From positions 34,594 to 98,593 of the forward strand of contig JAAZVZ010000009.1 in the NCBI GenBank assembly GCA_018623155.1: a DNA stretch of 64,000 nt, written 5' to 3'. Of this stretch, positions 10,930 to 21,533 are shown piece after piece. Numbering within the stretch: position 1 is the stretch's first letter; the number at the start of each line of letters is the position of its first letter. Both the position numbers and the translations under genes were made by a program. The stretch comes from Glaciecola sp. (GTDB lineage Bacteria > Pseudomonadota > Gammaproteobacteria > Enterobacterales > Alteromonadaceae). The notes beneath the pieces are model-generated. The model worked only from the letters and a program-made list of their open reading frames with translations, did not search any database and was not told where the DNA came from.

Positions 10930-10989
10930 AATTGTCTTGGCCTTTATGAATATCCTTTCGTCATCATTAATTTGCATTATAATCACGTC

Positions 10990-12045
10990 ATGCGAAAAAT
11001 TATACACATCGATATGGATTGCTTTTATGCCGCTGTGGAATGCAGGGATAATCCGGCTTTGAAAGATATTCCAATCGCGATCGGCGGAAGTTCAGAACGG
11101 CGTGGAGTGATTGCAACCTGCAACTATCCGGCTCGTGCATTTGGTGTACGCTCGGCCATGTCTACTGTTCATGCTTTGAGACTATGCCCCGACTTAACGT
11201 TAATCAAAGGGCGAATGGATGTGTATAAGCAAGTGAGTGAACAAATCCGAGAGATTTTTTTACGCTACACCGAAATCATTGAACCTTTATCATGGGATGA
11301 GGCTTATTTAGATGTCACTCATGTTGAACAATTTAACGGATCAGCCACTCTCATAGCACAAGATATTCGGCGGACTATTGAAGCAGAAATAGGGATAACT
11401 GCATCCGCAGGCGTCGCGCCTATCAAGTTCGTGGCGAAAGTTGCCAGTGATGAAAACAAACCCAACGGGATATGCGTGATCACGCCTACTGAGTTGGATG
11501 AATTTGTTGCACAAATGCCACTGCATAAAATCCCTGGTGTAGGCAAGGTGACACTGGAACAGCTCAATAACTTGGGCTTATTCACCTGTGCTGATGTGCG
11601 TAATTTTCCTTTTGCTCGCTTGCATAAATCGTTGGGTAAGTTTGGTGCTATTTTATGGAATCGATGTCATGCAATTGATGATAGAGCCGTTAGTGTCGAA
11701 CGTATTCGAAAATCAATTGGGGTTGAACGCACACTGAGTGAAGATATTCTTACTCGTTCTGAGATCGAGAAAGTAATCGCTTATCTTCTCCCCAAAATAG
11801 AACAGCGTATTGCCCATAACGATGCAGAGAATCGAATTAAAAGCCAAGGGATTAAACTCAAATTTAATGATTTTCAGCTGACCACAATAGAGCATACGCG
11901 GCCATTTTATGATCCAGCATACTTTAATGACCTCCTGTCAGAAATTTTGTTGCGACGAAAAAATAGGGCTATTCGTTTGGTTGGGTTACACGTTGGCTTA
12001 AAAGATGAAAGCGATATCGAACAGCTATTTCTGCCTTTTGATTAA
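10990..12045 (+). CDS. dinB: DNA polymerase IV
   Basis: MRKIIHIDMDCFYAAVE, SWDEAYLDVT, HhH GVGKVT; Y-family polymerase. True start 10990. Confidence 0.95.
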   Translation: MRKIIHIDMDCFYAAVECRDNPALKDIPIAIGGSSERRGVIATCNYPARAFGVRSAMSTVHALRLCPDLTLIKGRMDVYKQVSEQIREIFLRYTEIIEPLSWDEAYLDVTHVEQFNGSATLIAQDIRRTIEAEIGITASAGVAPIKFVAKVASDENKPNGICVITPTELDEFVAQMPLHKIPGVGKVTLEQLNNLGLFTCADVRNFPFARLHKSLGKFGAILWNRCHAIDDRAVSVERIRKSIGVERTLSEDILTRSEIEKVIAYLLPKIEQRIAHNDAENRIKSQGIKLKFNDFQLTTIEHTRPFYDPAYFNDLLSEILLRRKNRAIRLVGLHVGLKDESDIEQLFLPFD

Positions 12046-12440
12046 GGCTCTTGAGTGCGCACGACTTCTATGATTTCTGTCGTTGAGATCGACGGTGTAC
12101 GGGGTAAATAAACCACTTCACACTGGTCTCTATGCTCATCAAAACGTCCCACCCAGTCATCACCCATCACCAAAACGTCCGCATCATACTGTTCGATATA
12201 ATTGCGCTTTAATTCTAATGACTCTTCGAAGAAAACTTCATTTACACAAGATAATGACTCAATAATTTTTTTGCGAGAGGCCTGGTCATAAATTGGATTA
12301 CGTCCTTTTTTGGACCTATTTAAAGCGTCAGATGACACGCCAACGATTAAGTAATCACCATATTCACGAGCACGTTCTAGGATATGAACATGGCCAATAT
12401 GAAATACGTCAAAGGTCCCAAAGGTAATTACTTTTTTCAT
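12042..12440 (-). CDS. Glycerol-3-phosphate cytidylyltransferase-like nucleotidyltransferase
   Basis: MKKVITFGTFDVFHIGHVHIL (HxGH) and STTEII motif; 132 aa single domain. Confidence 0.88.
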   Translation of the reverse strand: MKKVITFGTFDVFHIGHVHILERAREYGDYLIVGVSSDALNRSKKGRNPIYDQASRKKIIESLSCVNEVFFEESLELKRNYIEQYDADVLVMGDDWVGRFDEHRDQCEVVYLPRTPSISTTEIIEVVRTQEP

Positions 12441-12523
12441 AGTTCACTCTTTGTTTAATGTAAGTGATTAATATACCATAATCCAAGCATGTATTTTGGT
12501 GAAATTCCTATTAAGGCATATTT

Positions 12524-13477
12524 ATGCAGGTATTAAAAACATATTTTAGTGACGCATCCGCATTGGCTTATGGGTGCATGGGCTTAGGCGGTGGATGGAA
12601 TACTAATGTGTTAGCAAACGAGGACGTCACAAAAGCTGAGCAGATTATAGACACTTGTCTGGATAACGATATCACAGTGTTTGATCATGCTGATATTTAT
12701 ACCTTCACCAAAGCAGAACAAGCCTTCGGTAAAGTTCTCAAAAGTCGACCAGACTTACGTGAGCAAATGATCCTGCAATCCAAATGTGGTATTCGTTTTG
12801 CAGACGAGCATGGGCCTAAGCGGTATGATTTTTCTGCGCAATGGCTCACTGAATCGGTACAAGGGATTTTACAGCGCTTGAATATCGATTACCTCGATAT
12901 TTTGCTGTTGCATCGTCCTGACCCTCTGATGGAATTGCATGAAACCGCACAAGCACTGAATCAAATGCACGCTCAAGGGCTTTTCAAAGCGATTGGTGTT
13001 TCCAATATGTCAGTAGCACAAATTGAGTTTTTGCAAAGTGCACTGGCTATGCCCATCATCGTAAATCAAGTGGAATGCGGATTACATCATTTAGCATTAC
13101 TTGACCAACAAGTCATCGGTAACGATGCGCAATATCCTTCCTATAATACCTTTAGTGGCATGCTTGAATATTCGCAAACGAAAGGCGTGCAACTTCAGGC
13201 TTGGGGGGCTCTTTCGCAAGGGCGATATAGTCGTCCTCAAACTGATGTGGAACATCGCGTTCATAAAGTCTTGGCTGAAATTGCTTTGCATCATGGCGTA
13301 TCGATTGAAGCAGTGCAACTGGCGTTTTTGACTAGACACCCCGCCAATATTCAGCCTGTGATTGGAACGACAAATATTAATAGAATTTGTGAATGTTCAA
13401 AATTGGCAAATATCATATTGTCTCGTGAAGAATGGTACAAGTTGCTAGAGACCGCAAGAAATGCGGAGTTACCATGA
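12524..13477 (+). CDS. Aldo/keto reductase (YdhF-like)
   Basis: AKR fold motifs: FDHADIY, LLLHRPDP, GVSNMS, WGALSQGR. Confidence 0.88.
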   Translation: MQVLKTYFSDASALAYGCMGLGGGWNTNVLANEDVTKAEQIIDTCLDNDITVFDHADIYTFTKAEQAFGKVLKSRPDLREQMILQSKCGIRFADEHGPKRYDFSAQWLTESVQGILQRLNIDYLDILLLHRPDPLMELHETAQALNQMHAQGLFKAIGVSNMSVAQIEFLQSALAMPIIVNQVECGLHHLALLDQQVIGNDAQYPSYNTFSGMLEYSQTKGVQLQAWGALSQGRYSRPQTDVEHRVHKVLAEIALHHGVSIEAVQLAFLTRHPANIQPVIGTTNINRICECSKLANIILSREEWYKLLETARNAELP

Positions 13478-13680
13478 CTAACTTTAGGGCTTCTATCTAA
13501 TAACTTAGTATTACTTTGGGTCAATGCTTTTGAGAAATAAGCGTTGAAGGTTTACAATGCGGTTTATGGCGTAAAAATAACAATAAAAATCAAAATAATC
13601 ATAAAAACTCCCGCCTGCACGACGAAAAATTTACAATTTAGTCGACGTTTACGTCACCTCTATACCCAGGAGTACCCTAC

Positions 13681-15282
13681 ATGTCCATCTCCCAAGATTT
13701 GGCTGCAATTGGCATCGTTGATGCTACGGAGATCGTTTATAACCCGAGTTATGAACAATTATTTGAAGAAACCACAAAACCTGAACTAGAAGGTTTTGAA
13801 AAGGGTGTTGTTACTGAGTGTGGTGCAGTATCAGTGAACACAGGGCAGTTCACAGGACGCTCACCTAAAGACAAATACATCGTACGCGATGATGTAACAC
13901 GTGACACCGTTTGGTGGGCCGACCAGGGCAAAAACGACAACAAAGCGATTTCGCAAGATGTCTGGAATGACTTAAAAGCCCTAGTGACCAAGCAATTATC
14001 GAATAGTCGTTTATTTGTGGTTGATACCTATTGTGGTGCCAATCCAGATACTCGTCTTAAAGTGCGTTTTGTGACACAAGTTGCATGGCAAGCACACTTC
14101 GTGAAAAACATGTTCATTCGCCCCTCAGAAGCAGAATTAGAAACGTTTGAACCAGATTTTGTGGTCATGAATGGTGCCAAAACTACCAATCCTGATTGGC
14201 AAAAACACGGCCTGAATTCTGAGAACTTCGTTGCCTTTAACCTAACTGAAAAGATCCAACTCATCGGCGGCACATGGTACGGCGGTGAGATGAAAAAAGG
14301 CATGTTCTCTATGATGAACTACTTCTTGCCACTGCAAAACATCGCATCAATGCACTGTTCTGCGAACGTTGGCAAAGAGGGTGATGTGGCGATTTTCTTC
14401 GGTTTGTCAGGCACAGGTAAAACCACACTGTCAACGGACCCTAAGCGTGAGTTAATTGGTGATGACGAGCACGGTTGGGACGACAACGGCGTCTTTAATT
14501 TTGAAGGTGGTTGTTACGCCAAAACGATTAACCTGAGCAAAGAAGCGGAACCGGATATCTACAATGCCATTCGCCGTGATGCGTTATTGGAGAATGTTAC
14601 CGTACTTGAAGGCGGAGAAATTGATTACGATGATAACTCCACGACTGAGAATACTCGTGTTTCTTACCCAATCCATCACATTGATAACATTGTTAAGCCG
14701 GTCTCTAAAGCCGGCCATGCGAAGAAAGTTATTTTCTTAACTGCAGATGCGTTTGGCGTATTACCCGCAGTTTCTAAATTAACTCCTGAGCAAGCACAGT
14801 ATTATTTCTTATCGGGTTTTACTGCGAAATTAGCGGGTACTGAGCGCGGTATTACTGAGCCAACGCCTACGTTCTCAAGCTGTTTTGGCGCGGCGTTCTT
14901 GACGCTTCACCCTACTCAATATGCCGATGTATTGAAATCGCGTATGGAAGCAGTTGGTGCAACAGCGTACTTGGTGAATACCGGTTGGAACGGTACTGGC
15001 AAACGTATTTCAATTAAAGCCACTCGCGCGATCATTGATGCCATCTTAGATGGTTCCATTGATGAAGCACCGACTCAGGTTGTCCCATTGTTCAACCTAG
15101 AAGTGCCAACGGAGTTAGGTGAAGTATCACCTGAGGTACTTGATCCTCGTGGTACCTATGCTGACGCATCCGAGTGGACTGAGAAAGCATCCAAGCTGGC
15201 CGGTTTGTTTGTGGATAACTTTGAAAAGTTCACAGATACCGAGAATGGTGCAGCGCTCGTTGAGTCAGGGCCTAAGCTGTAA
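13681..15282 (+). CDS. pckA: Phosphoenolpyruvate carboxykinase (ATP)
   Basis: [25 protein letters not shown] (P-loop), IGDDEHGW. Confidence 0.98.
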   Translation: MSISQDLAAIGIVDATEIVYNPSYEQLFEETTKPELEGFEKGVVTECGAVSVNTGQFTGRSPKDKYIVRDDVTRDTVWWADQGKNDNKAISQDVWNDLKALVTKQLSNSRLFVVDTYCGANPDTRLKVRFVTQVAWQAHFVKNMFIRPSEAELETFEPDFVVMNGAKTTNPDWQKHGLNSENFVAFNLTEKIQLIGGTWYGGEMKKGMFSMMNYFLPLQNIASMHCSANVGKEGDVAIFFGLSGTGKTTLSTDPKRELIGDDEHGWDDNGVFNFEGGCYAKTINLSKEAEPDIYNAIRRDALLENVTVLEGGEIDYDDNSTTENTRVSYPIHHIDNIVKPVSKAGHAKKVIFLTADAFGVLPAVSKLTPEQAQYYFLSGFTAKLAGTERGITEPTPTFSSCFGAAFLTLHPTQYADVLKSRMEAVGATAYLVNTGWNGTGKRISIKATRAIIDAILDGSIDEAPTQVVPLFNLEVPTELGEVSPEVLDPRGTYADASEWTEKASKLAGLFVDNFEKFTDTENGAALVESGPKL

Positions 15283-15301
15283 GAATCGATATTAGTTAAA
15301 A

Positions 15302-15345
15302 AACCACACTATATCATTGAATATAGTGTGGTTGTTTTGTTTTTT
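15302..15345. terminator. Bidirectional intrinsic terminator between pckA and the dehydratase
   Basis: AACCACACTATAT-CATTGA-ATATAGTGTGGTT perfect 13-bp stem, T-rich tail; A-tract on the other side. Confidence 0.9.
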
Positions 15346-15352
15346 GAATTCA

Positions 15353-16378
15353 TTAACCACTTACCTTAGGTACTTGTTGCAAATAATCTACCTCATAGAT
15401 CTTTTGCATATTCTGTACACTGATATTCCCTCCAGAAAGCATCACCAATACCGTCTGTGGTGAATTTTGCTCAGCCAGCCAGCTAACGACACCGGCCATC
15501 GTCATACAGCAGGTAGGTTCAATATGTAGCTTTAATAAGTGTTGTAACCATTGAGTCCAATAGGCAATATGGATTTCGCTCGCCTCATAAAAACCATCTA
15601 GCTCTTGTAACAAGGCAAATGTCATATCACCTACTGCAGGTGTTGCAGCACCATCTGCTAGGGTGTTAGGTGTGCCACTCAAGGTATGTATTGCCCCTTG
15701 TTGCAATGAAATGGAAGCATCATTTGCATTCTCGGGCTCGACACCAATTACCTGTGCTTTGTGAGCTAATTCTCGAGCGGCAAGCAATGCGCCAGATACT
15801 AATCCACCACCGCCACATGGTGCAAATATCGCATCTGGAGTGATATTTTGGGAACGGCATTGCTCTAATGCCTCGAGCGTTGCAGTACCTTGTCCTGAGA
15901 TAATATCAGAATGATTAAAGGGAGGAACCCAAATCACATTATCCTCATTAGCTGCCGCTTTAACTGCTTCATCCGCTTCAAGGCGAGTCGGAAATAGGCG
16001 TAAGTCAGCGCCATATTCGATGGTACCTTGTGCTTTGACGGCGGATATATTTTCGGTACTAAAAATCGTCACATCGCGTCCAGCGTCTGCACCAGCATAA
16101 GCAACAGCTTGTGCGTGATTGCCAGAACTGTTTGCCACAATATAATCCGGTAGTCGGTCTTCAGCCAGTGCGCGTTGGATAAAGTTCGTTGCGCCACGAA
16201 GTTTAAATGCACCGGTTGTCTGTAAACATTCCGCTTTAAAGAGCACGGTGTGTCCCAACCAATCGTTGAGTAGGTTTGAAGTCACAATGGGTGTTGTGTC
16301 AACCTTACCAGCGATTCGCTGTTGCGCAGCTTGAACATCCAAAAAAGTAGGTAGTATCACAGTGATTGTTCCATCCAA
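15353..16378 (-). CDS. PLP-dependent threonine/serine dehydratase-like protein
   Basis: Fold-type II motif TGAFKLRGA; SSGNHAQAVAY; GGGGLVSG. Confidence 0.88.
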   Translation of the reverse strand: MDGTITVILPTFLDVQAAQQRIAGKVDTTPIVTSNLLNDWLGHTVLFKAECLQTTGAFKLRGATNFIQRALAEDRLPDYIVANSSGNHAQAVAYAGADAGRDVTIFSTENISAVKAQGTIEYGADLRLFPTRLEADEAVKAAANEDNVIWVPPFNHSDIISGQGTATLEALEQCRSQNITPDAIFAPCGGGGLVSGALLAARELAHKAQVIGVEPENANDASISLQQGAIHTLSGTPNTLADGAATPAVGDMTFALLQELDGFYEASEIHIAYWTQWLQHLLKLHIEPTCCMTMAGVVSWLAEQNSPQTVLVMLSGGNISVQNMQKIYEVDYLQQVPKVSG

Positions 16379-16393
16379 AAGTTCATAATGTAT

Positions 16394-18598
16394 CTATTTT
16401 AGATGTGTATCAAAGTGCTTTGTGATGGTCTTATACATATGGATTTGAGTATTTTTACCTCGTATCCCGTGTTTTTTGCCTGGATAGTCCATCACATAAA
16501 ATAATTTAGCGTTATCTTGTAAATGCTTGTACAGCTTGGTCGCATGGGTAAATAATACGTTGTCATCGGCCATACCGTGCATGATCAATAACTCATCTTC
16601 TAACCGGTTGGCGTATGGGAAGACGGATGCGGCGTCGTATTTTTCAGATACCACACGTGGGTCGCCCATGTAACGTTCAGTATAGTGCGTATCATACAAC
16701 CGCCATTCGGTTACAGGAGCTCCTGACACGCCAGCTTTGACTAATCCCGGATGTTTGAACATGGTCATCAACGTCATATATCCACCGTAAGAGTGGCCAT
16801 AAATACCGATGCGATTGCCATCCACAAAGGGTTGAGATTTCAGCCACTCAATACCGCGTTTTTGATCCACTACTTCGATGTCGCCCATTTGTTGATAGAT
16901 GTGGTCTTCAAATGCTTTACCGCGATAATTCGAACCACGATTGTCAATGCTAAAGACCACATATCCCTGCTGCGCCCAGTATTGGAACATCAATCCCCGT
17001 GTGCCGCCCCATCGATTTGTCACGACCTGTGCAATGGGGCCTCCATAGTGGTAAACGATGGCAGGTGCTTTAGATTGTGTATTACGTGGGCGATATAAAC
17101 GGTAATATAGGTCTGTGCCGTCTTCTGCTTTGATGCTCCCGAATTCAGGTGCAATCCAATTCTCATAATAATGGGTCAAAGGGTGGTTCATATCTATAGC
17201 GTTTTCGTCTAGCCACGTAATCTGTGACCCATCAGAACGATATAAGCCAGTTTGGGAAGGTGTATTGATTGTAGAAAAACTATTTACAAAGACCGATGCA
17301 TCAGAACTGAAATTGACGGCATTAAATTGCCCAGCAGGGGTGATGCGCTTTTGATTTTTACCTGCAAAATCAATACTATATAAATGCGTTTCAAGTGGTG
17401 TATCGGCACGTCCACTAAAATAAATCACCCCTTCTTTTTCATCCACCGCATTAAGCTCTGTTACCACCCAATCACCTTGGGTTAATTGTCTAACTAGCTC
17501 GCCATTATTGCGATATAGATATAGATGCTTGAATCCATCACGCTCACTCGCCCAAATAAATTGGTCAGATTGTGTGAGAAAACGCAAGGACTTATGTAAG
17601 TTGATCCAAGTGGGACTCGTTTCAGTCAGAAGGACTTGTGTTTGACGTTTTTTTAGGTCAAAAGCACGCAGTTCGAGGCTTTTTTGATCGCGTGATTGCC
17701 ATTGATAGGTCAATACTTGGCTGTTGGGCATCCAATTGACGCGAGGAAGATACATGTCTTGTTCAGCACCCAAAGGCACTTGTGTACGGCGAGCATCGCT
17801 CAGTGTTTGTACATAGAGTTCGATAAGGGCATTATCAGTACCTGCAAATGGGTATTTCTGATCGATCATATCAATGTGGTCTGCGTAAATCTCTGAACGG
17901 GTTGCGTCTTTGACTCCACTTTCATCAGTACGCGTAAAGGCGATGGCACTCTCATCTGGCGCCCACCAATAACCAGTCATACGTGACATTTCTTCTTGAG
18001 CAACAAATTCGGCCATACCAAATTTGATAGCTCCGCCACCACGTTTAGTAATAGGAGTCTCTTTACCTGTTGCAATCTCTAAAACATACAAGTTTTGTTC
18101 ACGAATATATGAGATATAGTTTCCTTGCGGCGACAGCTTAACATCTGTTTCAAACTCGGGTGTTTCGACTAAGCGAGTGGCGGATTTATCACCGAGTCGG
18201 TAATAATACACGTCACCAGCAAGTGGAAAGATTAAGGCCTTGCCATCCTTTGACCAGTGATAAGAGACGATACCTGAGCCAGATAAACGAAGTCTTTCAC
18301 GCCGAGCTTTCTCCTCATCGGAAAGTGTTTCTGGGCCTGTATGTAGGTCATCAGCATCAAACAAAATGCGCTCTTCACCGCTAGGGATATGATATTCCCA
18401 TAAATCAAAGCGAGTAGTATCGGTCGTTTTGGCACGAATGAAGGTCACCCGTTCACCGTCAGGAGATAACTTTACCTGCGATGGGGCGGTACCAGTTAAG
18501 GAAGGAGCAGACATAATGCGTTCGATACTGAGTTCTTGTGCAATAGAGAATGCGCTACAAGTCAGCAACAAAGTGGCTAAAACGAGTTTTATTTTCAT
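16394..18598 (-). CDS. S9 family prolyl oligopeptidase / dipeptidyl peptidase IV-like
   Basis: Signal peptide, beta-propeller region, catalytic GHSYGGYM, C-terminal KHGI. Confidence 0.92.
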   Translation of the reverse strand: MKIKLVLATLLLTCSAFSIAQELSIERIMSAPSLTGTAPSQVKLSPDGERVTFIRAKTTDTTRFDLWEYHIPSGEERILFDADDLHTGPETLSDEEKARRERLRLSGSGIVSYHWSKDGKALIFPLAGDVYYYRLGDKSATRLVETPEFETDVKLSPQGNYISYIREQNLYVLEIATGKETPITKRGGGAIKFGMAEFVAQEEMSRMTGYWWAPDESAIAFTRTDESGVKDATRSEIYADHIDMIDQKYPFAGTDNALIELYVQTLSDARRTQVPLGAEQDMYLPRVNWMPNSQVLTYQWQSRDQKSLELRAFDLKKRQTQVLLTETSPTWINLHKSLRFLTQSDQFIWASERDGFKHLYLYRNNGELVRQLTQGDWVVTELNAVDEKEGVIYFSGRADTPLETHLYSIDFAGKNQKRITPAGQFNAVNFSSDASVFVNSFSTINTPSQTGLYRSDGSQITWLDENAIDMNHPLTHYYENWIAPEFGSIKAEDGTDLYYRLYRPRNTQSKAPAIVYHYGGPIAQVVTNRWGGTRGLMFQYWAQQGYVVFSIDNRGSNYRGKAFEDHIYQQMGDIEVVDQKRGIEWLKSQPFVDGNRIGIYGHSYGGYMTLMTMFKHPGLVKAGVSGAPVTEWRLYDTHYTERYMGDPRVVSEKYDAASVFPYANRLEDELLIMHGMADDNVLFTHATKLYKHLQDNAKLFYVMDYPGKKHGIRGKNTQIHMYKTITKHFDTHLK

Positions 18599-18669
18599 TG
18601 GTTTTGTGTCGTTTAGGTGATTTATTCGTATAATACCTTAACTTTTCATATACCTGTCAATGATGTTCT

Positions 18670-19356
18670 ATGCAAATTTCTGGGCAAACGATACAAAAAT
18701 CGGGTTTGACTGCTACCGTGGTCGGTGCGACCGGTTTGGTTGGTAAGGCGTTAACGCAACAGTTATTAGCGCACCCTGATTATTCTGAAGTAACCATTTT
18801 AGTGCGTCGTGAGCTCGTTCGAGGAGAGTTTGTTGATCCTCTACTGAAGTTACGGGTGATTGTGATTAACTTTGAGGATTTTCAGAATTATCAGGGATAT
18901 TTTAGTGTCGATCACGTTTTTTGTTGCCTGGGCACAACCATCAAGAAAGCGGGTTCTCGCAAAGCGTTTCGCTATGTTGATTTTCAATTAGTTCACGTTG
19001 CTGCACAACTTGCTCGAGCGCAACGAGCTAAGGGGTTCGTTTGGGTATCAAGTGTCGGCGCTAATGCTAAATCTAAGCATTTTTATCTCAAGGTAAAAGG
19101 AGAATTAGAAAATGCGATTTTGACCATGCCACAGCTAGAATACGCTGCAGCAGTAAGACCCTCTTTGTTGTTAGGCGCTCGAGAGGAGCTTCGTCGTAAA
19201 GAACAGTTAGGAATCTGGATGAGTCGTTGGTTATCATGGTGCTTTGTAGGCAAATTTGCTCGATACAAGCCTATTCACGCTAACCAAGTTGCGCGACAAA
19301 TGATAGACTTGCAACCTAAATTGAAAATATCAGCTGAGGTTATCCAAGTTGTCTAA
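18670..19356 (+). CDS. NAD(P)-binding Rossmann protein (HTATIP2-like)
   Basis: TATVVGATGLVGKALTQQLL; VSSVGANAKSKHFYLKVKGELE. Confidence 0.8.
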   Translation: MQISGQTIQKSGLTATVVGATGLVGKALTQQLLAHPDYSEVTILVRRELVRGEFVDPLLKLRVIVINFEDFQNYQGYFSVDHVFCCLGTTIKKAGSRKAFRYVDFQLVHVAAQLARAQRAKGFVWVSSVGANAKSKHFYLKVKGELENAILTMPQLEYAAAVRPSLLLGAREELRRKEQLGIWMSRWLSWCFVGKFARYKPIHANQVARQMIDLQPKLKISAEVIQVV

Positions 19357-20086
19357 CTCAGGAAACGACGGATTTCGTTTTAAGCAATTTGTTATTGAGC
19401 ATAATCAATGTGGCATGAAAGTCGGCACAGATAGTATTGTGTTGGGCTCTTGGGTGAATACTAGAGATGTTCGATATATCTTAGATATTGGAACAGGTTC
19501 GGGTTTACTCGCTTTAATGTTGGCGCAGAAAACGTTTAATACGAGTCTTATCTCTGCCGTGGAGATTGAACCTGCAGCAGTGCGTCAAGCACGTAACAAT
19601 ATTCAAAAGTCCAAATTTGCCGATCAAGTCAGAGTGATTGAGAGTGACATTAAAACTTTTCACGCCTCAATCCCTTATGATTTGATTATTTCCAATCCGC
19701 CATATTATAAAGGAATGCACAAGCAGCAACACAATTTGATAGACCCGAACCAAGCTAGAGTCTATGCTCGTTCGCAACAACATTTGTCACATAAACAGTT
19801 AGTGGAACAGGTAGTTAGGCTCTTAAGTTTAAACGGATATTTTTATTGTGTGATCCCGACTAGTGATGTCCCTAATTTATTGGAATATGGGTCTAAAGAA
19901 GGACTTTATTTGAATAAACGCCTAGATATTCGCAGCAATCAACACAGCGACAAAATCCGAAGTTGCTTGTGTTTTTCCCGGAACAAAAACATCGTTGAAC
20001 TTGATGAACTGGTTATTTATGAAAGTGCTAGGTCGTATACCGAAGAGTATCGGTCTATGTGTCGGGATTATTATTTGAATTTTTAA
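19349..20086 (+). CDS. trmN6: tRNA1(Val) (adenine(37)-N6)-methyltransferase
   Basis: FRFKQFVIEHNQCGMKVGTDSIVLGSW; DIGTGSGLLALM; NPPY motif. TTG start inferred. Confidence 0.88.
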   Translation: MSNSGNDGFRFKQFVIEHNQCGMKVGTDSIVLGSWVNTRDVRYILDIGTGSGLLALMLAQKTFNTSLISAVEIEPAAVRQARNNIQKSKFADQVRVIESDIKTFHASIPYDLIISNPPYYKGMHKQQHNLIDPNQARVYARSQQHLSHKQLVEQVVRLLSLNGYFYCVIPTSDVPNLLEYGSKEGLYLNKRLDIRSNQHSDKIRSCLCFSRNKNIVELDELVIYESARSYTEEYRSMCRDYYLNF

Positions 20087-20091
20087 GATGA

Positions 20092-20460
20092 GTGGTGGGT
20101 TTGAATCCGATGGCAATCTCGTTGGACAATATGGGGCAAGTTATCGATATCACGCCAATCAGTTGGAATGGTGTCCCTTTGCATATTCCCAAGTTTCAAA
20201 TTTATGCAATTATACCCAACCCGGTGTTTTCTGGTTTTCACCATAAAGACGGCAAGCAGTTTCCATTGATGGACGTTGAGACATATCAAATACCAATAGT
20301 AGAGCCATACGGCGGTTCGCTTGATACTCCCCCCAAATTTGCTGTGATCATCAGTCATTATATAGAGAATGAATTTAGTTTGTACGCTTATCCAGCCGAC
20401 AATATTGAAGAAACGTATCGCATTAGTTATTCAGAGTGGCTTGCAGAAGGTTCTGAATAA
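20092..20460 (+). CDS. Uncharacterised ~122 aa protein, weakly CheW-like
   Basis: ORF tightly packed between trmN6 and a membrane protein gene; possible starts GTG 20092 or ATG 20110. Confidence 0.65.
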   Translation: MVGLNPMAISLDNMGQVIDITPISWNGVPLHIPKFQIYAIIPNPVFSGFHHKDGKQFPLMDVETYQIPIVEPYGGSLDTPPKFAVIISHYIENEFSLYAYPADNIEETYRISYSEWLAEGSE

Positions 20461-20966
20461 TGTTCACAGGGTACGACATTATCGCTGAGCTCATCGGTGC
20501 CGGCGCCCTTGCTTTTAACATTGTTGCGTACCGGCAAAATGATATGGCACGCTATTTAATATTTTCGGGTTGTTCGATGGCTTGTTTAAGTGTGCATTTT
20601 TATCTACTGGAAGCGTTCGCTGCAGCCATTGGGTGTGCATTGGCCGCCTTACGCAATGCGGTAGCTCTCAAATCCCGAGCATCATGGGTTGTGGTCTTGT
20701 TTGTCTCGTTAAATATGTCAGCTATGCTGATTGAATATTTTGTGCTTAAACATGGTGCTTTATTGTTTCTTGCCTATACATCGGGATTTATTTTTACCGT
20801 TGGCTCAATTGTGATCACTCAAGTCGAGGTAATGCGCCGCTGGTTCTTAGTTGCTGAAGCGCTAGGATGTTTGTATGCCATAATTGTAGGCAGTATATTT
20901 GGCACCATTTTTAACCTAGTCAATATAACGAATATCGTGAGCAAAATGCGTAAAGTTCAAGGTTAA
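20460..20966 (+). CDS. YgjV-like inner membrane protein
   Basis: Multi-TM 168 aa; YRQNDMARYLIFSGCSMACLSVHFYLLEAF. Confidence 0.78.
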   Translation: MFTGYDIIAELIGAGALAFNIVAYRQNDMARYLIFSGCSMACLSVHFYLLEAFAAAIGCALAALRNAVALKSRASWVVVLFVSLNMSAMLIEYFVLKHGALLFLAYTSGFIFTVGSIVITQVEVMRRWFLVAEALGCLYAIIVGSIFGTIFNLVNITNIVSKMRKVQG

Positions 20967-21025
20967 TGATATAAAAAAACCGCCTAACTCATAAGAGGTA
21001 AGCGGCTTATTCAAGTAAAGACTTA

Positions 21026-21430
21026 CTAATCGTCTTTAACCAATACTGACACTCGGTTGATACCAGCAATCTTAGCTTGGTTCATTACTTCAACGACGAT
21101 ACCATGCTCAGCATCTTCGTGTGCCTGAATCGCTGCAACATCAGTGTTATTTTCGGCGAGAAACGTTTGAATATTTGCCACAACTCGACGGATATCGACT
21201 TCACGACCATTCATTTTGATAACACCTGCGTCGTCAATTTGAATCGATAAAGCTTTGCTCGGTTGTTTTGATTCGTTGTTGTCTTTAGGGCGATTTACAT
21301 CAAGGCCCTTCTCTTTGGCAAAAGAAGTCGTCACAATGAAGAAAATCAACATGATGAAGACGATGTCGAGCATCGGCGTCATGTCAATTTGTGCTTCGTC
21401 ATCACTGGAGGTATGTTTTTTCTTTTTCAT
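21026..21430 (-). CDS. ExbD/TolR-family biopolymer transport protein
   Basis: MKKKKHTSSDDEAQIDMTPMLDIVFIMLIFFIVTTSF; real start 21430. Confidence 0.92.
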   Translation of the reverse strand: MKKKKHTSSDDEAQIDMTPMLDIVFIMLIFFIVTTSFAKEKGLDVNRPKDNNESKQPSKALSIQIDDAGVIKMNGREVDIRRVVANIQTFLAENNTDVAAIQAHEDAEHGIVVEVMNQAKIAGINRVSVLVKDD

Positions 21431-21533
21431 ACTACTATTGATCTTATTTATGATGAAATTAACGTCTAGTATAATGAAAATTGAGCAAAAAAAACAGCAA
21501 AAATGTAAATAGAATGTAGGTTTTTTAGCTTGA

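Noticed and set aside
13544-13789. 81-aa ORF overlapping the pckA start
   Set aside because: AT-rich leader reading frame running into pckA in another frame; no good RBS or family signal.
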